Assembly (NCBI GenBank): GCA_002381945.1
Contig: DFXY01000043.1
Coordinates: 91,631-120,479 of the forward strand
Source of the DNA: Bacteriovoracaceae bacterium UBA4096
Lineage (GTDB): Bacteria > Bdellovibrionota > Bacteriovoracia > Bacteriovoracales > Bacteriovoracaceae
DNA: 28,849 nt
Direction: 5' to 3'
Below, one piece after another: positions 23,586-28,849 of the stretch. A program made the position numbers and the translations under genes. The notes beneath the pieces are model-generated. The model had not been told where the DNA came from. It worked only from the letters and a program-made list of their open reading frames with translations, and searched no databases. Position 1 is the first letter of the stretch. Each line of letters opens with the position of its first letter.

Positions 23586-24067
23586 CTCAGTTCCAGTTCC
23601 ATCGGAAAGCATGGAATTGGAACACCTTTCATTTCAATACTCGTATCACTGGCAATTTGCAAAAAGCCAAGAGCTTCATAGAAGCTCTTGGCGGTTTTAG
23701 TGGCATGAAGGCTTATTTTCTTAAGATGATGTTTTCTTGCAACATTTAAAAATTCTAGAAAAAGTTTTTTACCAAGTCCTTTTCCTAATATATCAGGGGT
23801 CAAATAAAGACCCATGACCTCACCTTCAAATTCAGACATGACGGCAAAATGCCCAAATCCCTGAATGGTACCTTGGGATTCTATGACCCATAAAAAATCA
23901 CGTTCAATGGACTGGCATATGAAGTCGGCACGAAAATTCCTTCCTGACCAGGCGGTAATTTCGAGACTGGTATAATCCATGGAACAGACTTCACGTATTG
24001 AACGCATATGAGCAGTAAATATACCCAATGCATCTTGTGCCGTGGCCCTTCTGATAATAATGCTCAT
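23582..24067 (-). CDS. GNAT family N-acetyltransferase
   Basis: The 161-residue protein has the GNAT fold: the acetyl-CoA loop GKGLGKKLF near residues 95-103 and the late motif AKSFYEALGF near 128-137. It moves an acetyl group from acetyl-CoA to an amine; the substrate is unknown. Four bases overlap the end of the secreted-protein gene on the other strand. Its coding sequence near the 3' end contains a strong terminator-like hairpin, and its 3' end doubles as the terminator of the convergent gene. No clear ribosome site precedes the ATG at 24067. Confidence 0.9.
   Translation of the reverse strand: MSIIIRRATAQDALGIFTAHMRSIREVCSMDYTSLEITAWSGRNFRADFICQSIERDFLWVIESQGTIQGFGHFAVMSEFEGEVMGLYLTPDILGKGLGKKLFLEFLNVARKHHLKKISLHATKTAKSFYEALGFLQIASDTSIEMKGVPIPCFPMELELS
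23590..23623 (+). terminator. Hairpin after the secreted-protein gene
   Basis: Arms GTTCCAGTTCCAT (23590-23602) and ATGGAATTGGAAC (23611-23623) pair over 13 bases with one G-U. It begins five bases after the plus-strand stop, inside the coding sequence of the convergent GNAT gene. No T-run follows, so termination is likely but weak. Confidence 0.5.
23661..23692 (-). terminator. Terminator-like hairpin inside the GNAT coding sequence
   Basis: On the minus strand GCCAAGAGCTTC pairs perfectly with GAAGCTCTTGGC around the triloop TAT, and TTTTT follows at once. It has the form of a strong intrinsic terminator but lies about 80 bases before the GNAT stop codon, encoding AKSFYEALGF. Confidence 0.6.
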
Positions 24068-24088
24068 TATTAAAGCTTAACGACTGAA

Positions 24089-24931
24089 TCAGTACCTCTC
24101 AAGCATTTTTTCCAGCACATTCAAATGCTGCTGGCAATTCTCCAGGTTATGGGAAATTTCATGCTTCATTAGCGATTGCTTAAACTCTAAGGACTTTCTC
24201 AAATTCAATAATTCAATTTTCATAGAAGTAATAGGTAAAGTCAGCTCCTGCAAGTCAATCTGATTTTGTTCCATCTTTTTGGCACCAATCATATTGAGAA
24301 ACTGAAGTTCTACAATTTTCCTCATCAGCTCACGTGAGGTCTGGCTTTCTATTACACCTTCTGCCGGCAGAACATGGGAATGACAATTACAAATATCTAT
24401 AAAAGAGACACCATCTCTTTCTTCACAAAGAGCATCCATAGAGTAAGCGCAGAGAAGAGTGACATTTTTATTCTCCAGGCAGCCATTCCAAAGCCTTTCA
24501 AGCTCAAGAGCGGCAAAATGCTGACCTTGTTGCCACAGGACATTTACCATTTCACCATAAGCTTTAACTGTTTCAAAACGAGACCCCATTTCAACCAAGA
24601 GGTCACCTACGACAGTTTCAAACTTAATCTGATCTATCTGATTTCCACTTATGATTTGTTTAAGAGTGACTTCTGCATCCATCATTATCAGCTGACCTCT
24701 CTGAATGAACTCATGAGGCGGTAGCTGGAGCTCTTGCAGAGAGGATTTAAGAATCCTTAAGTGCGATTCGGTAGCGACAAGGATGACTCCTTCACCGCAT
24801 AACAAAGCGGGGGCAATGAAATTGATTACTGTTTTAATGAGAAATTCTTCACCGTCATAGAATTGCACCAGATGATCATGCGCTTTCAATTTCTCTGGGA
24901 ACTCAAGGAGACTACGACTAAGATTGGACAT
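24089..24931 (-). CDS. MEDS-domain sensor protein with coiled-coil tail
   Basis: The 280-residue protein carries a MEDS domain (about 17-185), the sensory module named for DcmR, a methanogen/methylotroph regulator. Typical pieces are HDHLVQFYDG, YGEMVNVLW, ALELERLWN and LLCAYS. Residues 200-280 form a long coiled coil of Leu, Lys and Glu instead of the HisKA/HATPase or HTH seen in most MEDS proteins, so the output is unclear. It may dimerise or feed a partner. The ATG at 24931 has GAGG seven bases upstream. It reads in the same direction as the GNAT gene, 21 bases apart, so both may form an operon. Confidence 0.85.
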   Translation of the reverse strand: MSNLSRSLLEFPEKLKAHDHLVQFYDGEEFLIKTVINFIAPALLCGEGVILVATESHLRILKSSLQELQLPPHEFIQRGQLIMMDAEVTLKQIISGNQIDQIKFETVVGDLLVEMGSRFETVKAYGEMVNVLWQQGQHFAALELERLWNGCLENKNVTLLCAYSMDALCEERDGVSFIDICNCHSHVLPAEGVIESQTSRELMRKIVELQFLNMIGAKKMEQNQIDLQELTLPITSMKIELLNLRKSLEFKQSLMKHEISHNLENCQQHLNVLEKMLERY

Positions 24932-25010
24932 CTAAACCTCAAAGCAAATGTTGAGCAAGCATTAGCAAACTGCTCACGTTTTATCACCTAAAGGTATTCT
25001 GTATTTTCGT

Positions 25011-25355
25011 TTAATCGTTGCTGTAAAATTCTCTCGCCTTTTTAACCAGATCCGTAAGAAAAGGTCTCATCCTTACCCGCGTTTCCTTAGAAGCAGCTTC
25101 TAACAATTGAACCGTCTCACCTTGATAGTAAATAAGTTTTTGAGTGTGAGCATCCCATTTAATAGTTTCTGTATCAGTTACTTTCATGGATAAATTGGGA
25201 ATACCATCACTAAACATCAATGTTAAATAACGGATGTCTCTTTGGGCTTCAAAAGCGGCCTGAGTCAGTAACTTTTCATCTCTGACTTTTGATTTTCTAA
25301 GATCAAATAAAGAAACTAACTCTTGAGATAAATCTCGATTTTTTGGATCTGCCAT
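25011..25355 (-). CDS. Small hypothetical protein
   Basis: I do not recognise this 114-residue protein. It has no signal peptide or membrane helix. It is mainly charged and helical, with one beta-like middle (RYLTLMFSDGIPNLSMKVTDTETIKWD, shown here as RYLTLMF and IKWDAHTQKLIYY), so it is probably cytoplasmic. The ATG at 25355 is firm, with AGGAGG six bases upstream. A shorter reading frame with zinc-ribbon-like Cys residues overlaps its 5' end in a different frame. Confidence 0.75.
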   Translation of the reverse strand: MADPKNRDLSQELVSLFDLRKSKVRDEKLLTQAAFEAQRDIRYLTLMFSDGIPNLSMKVTDTETIKWDAHTQKLIYYQGETVQLLEAASKETRVRMRPFLTDLVKKAREFYSND

Positions 25356-25497
25356 TTAATCCTCCTGATGTTATGCAGACCACCTTTTTGCCACAGTTGG
25401 GGTACGAGTAAAGCGGAAATTTGTGCCGAAACAATTCGCTCAATACCAAGGTTCCACACTTTTTACACATTCTAGAGATTACTGGTAGGTCTCTCAT
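25303..25497 (-). CDS. Possible 64-residue zinc-ribbon-like protein overlapping the next gene
   Basis: The frame encodes MCKKCGTLVLSELFRHKFP and then YPNCGKK, so CxxC at residues 11-14 is followed by a single Cys in PNCG at residue 35 and a lone Cys41. Only part of a CxxC-CxxC zinc ribbon is present. It overlaps the start of the 25011 gene by 53 bases in another frame and has no ribosome site before its ATG. It could be a chance frame or a decayed gene. Confidence 0.3.
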   Translation of the reverse strand: MRDLPVISRMCKKCGTLVLSELFRHKFPLYSYPNCGKKVVCITSGGLNGRSKKSRFISRVSFFI

Positions 25498-25597
25498 TAA
25501 GAATCAGTCACTTAAGTCGCTCAAGGTAAAACTAATTGAGCAGTAAAGTTAAGTGTAATTTTATTTAAAAACACCCGATAAGCATGAGGGAGTCTCA

Positions 25598-27103
25598 ATG
25601 AAAATTCTAATTGTTCTATCATTTTTAATGTCTTTCAATTGCTGGAGTTTTTCCGGAAAAGAGGCATGGAAACTTTCAAACACCCGTGGGAAAGTTGATC
25701 TACTCAATGAATATAAAGCCTTTTATAAAAATTATGATTCCTTAAGCATTTTGCCAATGGATGAAATTAATGATTCCAAGACCTCCTTCTCCTTGTCAAT
25801 TCTAGATCAGGCATGGGCATCTTCAGAAATGGATTGCATTTATGCTGGCTGGCCAAGTCGCAGAGTCAGTAATTTATGCTCATCTCCCGCACGTCATAAT
25901 CCTGATTACCAGAATGGCCAATGTGCAAAAAATCAAATGCAGTGCCAACCACTTTTTTTTGGTAAGGGCCTATGTGTTCCAACTTCAACCAGTCAGCAGC
26001 GATCCCTGGCCTTCAGCACTTGTGATAAAAAATTCCTGGCCTCAAAAAAAACGCCTGAAGAAATCGTCAAAGAAGTCAGAGCAGATGGAAAAGAAGCGGC
26101 ACTTTTTGATTTGATGGATTTTGCAGATAAAATCTGCAGAGAGGGAAAACAGGCCGGCACTGGTATGTGCAAACGACTGCAGGCCGCTGTTGATCGTATG
26201 AGGCACTTTAAGAAATCTGAAAAGAAACAAACTCTTGTGGTAAAAGAAGAATCTTCTGACGACTCCGGCGTTAATCCGATTGTTATTGTAGATAACAAAA
26301 AAGCGACTGATGAGAATGTAAAAAAGGGTCTTATCCAATCTATCATTACTGCAAATCGGGGTATTAGTCAGATTACCTCAGAAGAAGATTGTGAAGTGAC
26401 CCTGGATGGCACACCTTTTGACAGGGATGAACCACGACCTCTTGAGTTTGACTTTACTACAACTCGCTCAAATCCAGGCGGCTGGGACTATACTTTTATA
26501 AGTGATAAAAAAGATGGTTTAAGAGAAACTGGCTTTAGAGTGGCCAATTCAGGACCTAATTTAATTGCAGGAGATCCCATTGATCCCTCAGAGAAAGTTG
26601 AAAGAGAATGGCGTTTTGTTTCAACTGATAACTCTAAACGGGAAGCTTATCTTTGGATTACAGATGACGCCGGCTCGGGATATTTGTCACAACTAATGGA
26701 GTCGGTCATCTTGATTGTTCCACGAAAAATGAAACCAACCATTGAATCCAAAAACGGTGACTTGCATGTAACCCTCACGACTGGTGAGAAGGTCATCTAT
26801 GATGGTGAAACAAAAATGATTAAGGCCGGTGTTCTCAAAGAGGGTAAAGTAGATTTGAATCCAAATCGTTTTAATCGTAAGTTTGCTCCTATTAATTATA
26901 GTGGAACCGGCATCAGCATTCGAGTTGATAAAAGAGGAGGAGATCCCCGACTGGTTGCGGGCAACGCTGTGATTACCCAAAATGGACGGAAATGTCAGGT
27001 ACGTGCCTCAGAACTCTGGGTTGAAGAAGATTTTCGTTATTCTGATGATTCAAAACTCGTTAATTTTCTGAATAAGAAGTGTGGAAACAAATTCACACTA
27101 TAA
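25598..27103 (+). CDS. Large secreted protein with Cys-rich N-terminal region
   Basis: I do not recognise the family with certainty. The 501-residue product has a signal peptide (cleavage near residue 17, NCWSFS). Residues 75-150 hold a Cys-rich block (C80, then NLCSSPARH, QCAKNQMQCQPLFFG, KGLCVPTST, FSTCDKK), a layout I associate with secreted proteins of Bdellovibrio-type bacteria. A charged helical linker follows, and the last 250 residues look like beta sandwich, ending NKKCGNKFTL. GAGGGAG stands nine bases before the ATG. Its role may be envelope or prey-related, but this is inference. It ends 33 bases before the TauE/SafE gene. Confidence 0.8.
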   Translation: MKILIVLSFLMSFNCWSFSGKEAWKLSNTRGKVDLLNEYKAFYKNYDSLSILPMDEINDSKTSFSLSILDQAWASSEMDCIYAGWPSRRVSNLCSSPARHNPDYQNGQCAKNQMQCQPLFFGKGLCVPTSTSQQRSLAFSTCDKKFLASKKTPEEIVKEVRADGKEAALFDLMDFADKICREGKQAGTGMCKRLQAAVDRMRHFKKSEKKQTLVVKEESSDDSGVNPIVIVDNKKATDENVKKGLIQSIITANRGISQITSEEDCEVTLDGTPFDRDEPRPLEFDFTTTRSNPGGWDYTFISDKKDGLRETGFRVANSGPNLIAGDPIDPSEKVEREWRFVSTDNSKREAYLWITDDAGSGYLSQLMESVILIVPRKMKPTIESKNGDLHVTLTTGEKVIYDGETKMIKAGVLKEGKVDLNPNRFNRKFAPINYSGTGISIRVDKRGGDPRLVAGNAVITQNGRKCQVRASELWVEEDFRYSDDSKLVNFLNKKCGNKFTL

Positions 27104-27135
27104 AGTCTGCAATACTGGCACTATACTTAGAGCAA

Positions 27136-27954
27136 ATGTTAAGTTTACTACTCCTTGTTATTTCAATTTCTGCAGGATTTCTTGGCTCCCTTCTGGGTTT
27201 AGGGGGGGGGATCATAGTGGTACCCGTTCTTACTCTCTATTTTGGTATTGATATCCGCTACGCAGTTGCTGCAAGTCTAATATCGATAATTGCAACTTCT
27301 TCAGGCGCTGCAGCTGGATTCCTTAAAGATCATCTCACCAATGTGCGCCTAGCCGTTTTACTCGAATTAGGAACTGTTGGTGGTGCGATTACTGGTTTTC
27401 TGATTTCCTCCAAAATAAACTCTTCCTGGCTATTTCTTCTCTTTGGAGGCTTTCTTTTTTTCTCGGCCATAATGATGTTCCGTAAAAAAGGTGATGCGCG
27501 CTCCGAAATAGATCATCCATGGTCTCAAAGACTAAAACTAGCGGGTTCTTATCCCAATGAAAAAGGTGAACTAACTTTTTATAAAGTCGCACAAGTACCA
27601 CTGGGTTTAATCAGTATGTATTTTGCCGGTATTCTTTCTGCTCTACTCGGCATTGGTAGCGGAATTTTTAAAGTGATGGCGATGGATGGGGCAATGAAAT
27701 TGCCAATGAAAGTTTCATCTGCCACTTCTAACTTTATGATCGGGGTCACTGCTTCTGCCAGTGCAGGTGCCTATTTAATGAAGGGTGATATTCGTCCCGA
27801 GATTGCTTCCCCTGTAGCGCTGGGGATTATAGTGGGCTCCTGGATTGGGGCAAAAGTCATGACCCGTATGCCGGCCGCTCACATCCGGAAAATTTTCGTG
27901 GTTGTCCTGGTCGTCATTTCAATTCAAATGATGATGAGAGGCTTGAAGTTGTGA
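27136..27954 (+). CDS. TSUP family anion permease (TauE/SafE type)
   Basis: The 272-residue protein has about eight membrane helices in two halves. Each half carries the family's Gly-rich loop: GLGGGIIVVP (21-30) and the second copy LLGIGSGIFKVMAM. TSUP members export sulfite, sulfoacetate or related anions; the substrate is not set by the sequence. An open frame extends to a GTG at 27079 inside the preceding gene, but the ATG at 27136 begins directly at the first membrane helix. The GLGGG loop is encoded by a run of nine G, a slippage-prone tract. The stop overlaps the DUF1634 start (GTGA). Confidence 0.92.
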   Translation: MLSLLLLVISISAGFLGSLLGLGGGIIVVPVLTLYFGIDIRYAVAASLISIIATSSGAAAGFLKDHLTNVRLAVLLELGTVGGAITGFLISSKINSSWLFLLFGGFLFFSAIMMFRKKGDARSEIDHPWSQRLKLAGSYPNEKGELTFYKVAQVPLGLISMYFAGILSALLGIGSGIFKVMAMDGAMKLPMKVSSATSNFMIGVTASASAGAYLMKGDIRPEIASPVALGIIVGSWIGAKVMTRMPAAHIRKIFVVVLVVISIQMMMRGLKL

Positions 27955-28316
27955 AAGAAAACATTGAAGATCTTGAATATAGAATCGCAAAATTTTTACG
28001 GTATGGAGTTATCCTGGCAGGGATTGTTATCCTTAGCGGCTGGCTAACCTTATTTAAGTTCTCTAACACTTTCTATACATTTAAATTTTACGACAAGCTC
28101 CCTCTCATTGATATTATCCCATTCCATATCTATCGAGGAAACTGGGGGATACTTCTTGCATATCTAGGATTAATTATCCTCATCAGTCTGCCGCTGATCA
28201 GGGTCGTTCTCACTGCAGTTTTATTTATTAAACAAAAAGAATACACTCTTGCGACCATTGCCATCATCGTCTCTATTTCCCTGATATTCAGTATGCTCCT
28301 GGGAATTGAGCTTTAA
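27951..28316 (+). CDS. DUF1634 family membrane protein
   Basis: The 121-residue protein has three membrane helices (about 17-37, 65-85 and 98-118) and fits DUF1634, a family that is regularly encoded next to TauE/SafE permeases. Here it starts with GTG at 27951, overlapping the permease stop by four bases, so the two are translationally coupled and the protein may be an accessory subunit. The pairing is known; the function is not. Confidence 0.9.
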   Translation: MKENIEDLEYRIAKFLRYGVILAGIVILSGWLTLFKFSNTFYTFKFYDKLPLIDIIPFHIYRGNWGILLAYLGLIILISLPLIRVVLTAVLFIKQKEYTLATIAIIVSISLIFSMLLGIEL

Positions 28317-28392
28317 AGTCCGGAAATTCCGGCCCTATTCCCTGGTTTCAATTCATGCTAAAATAGTCAAAATACTCCAGGATGGAGGTAGT

Positions 28393-28827
28393 ATGAGACT
28401 TATTACAACTCTCCTTTTATTCATGATCACAAGTTGTGCTCACCATAGAATCTCTCCCTCTGAAGCAAACAGGAATGTTGCAACTGATTCTCTGGCCGAT
28501 GGGAAAATCCAGGGGACAGCGATCAGAAAAATCAAAGGCCAGCAACTTTGTTTTGACGTCACCTTAAAACTTCAGGATGTGGAACAGGAAATAGCCGAAG
28601 CGGCCAATTGGACACTTGCCTGGATGGATGCACAGAACAGATATTACCTTTTAAGCTTACAACAACGTACGCCGGCATCGTCCCCTAAAGGTGGAACCGA
28701 GGAATGGACAAATACTTTTCAAATTTGTGAACCTAAGAAAAGCTTAGAAGGCATAAACTCATTACTGCTTACACCTAAAATACTTCCTTTTAAAGAAACA
28801 GACGGATTAAGATTTCAATGGAACTAA
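28393..28827 (+). CDS. Small lipoprotein of unknown function
   Basis: The 144-residue protein has a lipoprotein signal with lipobox MITSC, so it is likely anchored to the envelope. The rest looks like a single beta-rich domain (QLCFDVTLKL, NWTLAWMDAQNRYYLL, then WTNTFQICEPKKS), with two Cys that could form a disulfide. No family is recognised. The frame is open from 28306, but GGAGGT four bases before the ATG at 28393 decides the start. It follows the DUF1634 gene by 76 bases, a gap that holds the short palindrome CCGGAAATTCCGG at 28320-28332. Confidence 0.82.
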   Translation: MRLITTLLLFMITSCAHHRISPSEANRNVATDSLADGKIQGTAIRKIKGQQLCFDVTLKLQDVEQEIAEAANWTLAWMDAQNRYYLLSLQQRTPASSPKGGTEEWTNTFQICEPKKSLEGINSLLLTPKILPFKETDGLRFQWN

Positions 28828-28849
28828 AAAATTCAACACACTCTATCCC

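Noticed and set aside
26042..26346. Minus-strand frames inside the large secreted-protein gene
   Set aside because: They run opposite a gene with a signal peptide and good ribosome site and show no conserved motifs.
28320..28332. Palindrome CCGGAAATTCCGG as a terminator
   Set aside because: The arms leave only a one-base centre and no T-run follows, so a stable hairpin is not possible at that size.
1..28849. CRISPR array
   Set aside because: No short repeats with regular spacers were seen anywhere; the only repeats are the tRNA-derived copies and the coding repeats at 17222-17542.

Overview
The window looks like chromosome of a Gram-negative, AT-leaning predatory-type bacterium of the Bdellovibrionota (Bacteriovorax-like). 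This is an inference from gene content: many secreted, lipobox-bearing and beta-barrel proteins with no familiar family, a sigma-54 activator, a FliL-like protein, a stand-alone LOV protein, and Proteobacteria-style housekeeping genes. No 16S rRNA or other decisive marker is present. Genes are tightly packed. No gene-free stretch exceeds 300 bases; the longest are about 240 bases (25356-25597), 225 bases (10142-10367, holding a tRNA fragment) and 200 bases (9122-9324, holding a terminator).

Positions 1-3308 (minus strand) are a housekeeping run accA - yicC - gmk - spoT with 1 to 3 base gaps, joining fatty-acid synthesis, RNA decay, GDP supply and (p)ppGpp control; spoT runs off the window. 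Next come a lipoprotein with a BamE-like tail, a FliL-like membrane protein and a convergent sigma-54 activator, then the ribosome-assembly GTPase engB, an acyltransferase and an SDR-type epimerase (to 8985).

Positions 8994-11392 are the accessory hot spot. A tRNA-Leu(CAA) with a strong promoter is followed by a 59-base exact copy of its 3' part 1,221 bases downstream and a third, decayed piece about 1 kb further on. The first interval holds a two-gene operon for secreted proteins (a 38-residue lipoprotein and a Cys-containing secreted protein). The second holds a LOV photoreceptor with a His-less DHp-like tail and a lactate-permease remnant. No integrase is visible, so this looks like the scar of repeated integration at a tRNA gene.

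Positions 11390-17662 hold a DUF4118-type sensor kinase, a secreted cupin, a LysR regulator divergent from a beta-carbonic anhydrase/YoaK operon with a near-ideal LysR palindrome between them, a DUF1428 protein, a four-helix membrane protein, and a secreted protein built from four Cys-bounded repeats.

Positions 17676-28827 hold a PLP trans-sulfuration enzyme overlapping a GNAT-nitrilase fusion, a beta-barrel-like outer membrane protein and a large secreted protein, a GNAT acetyltransferase carrying a terminator-like hairpin inside its coding sequence, a MEDS-domain sensor, small hypothetical genes, another large secreted protein, a TSUP (TauE/SafE) exporter paired with DUF1634, and a small lipoprotein.
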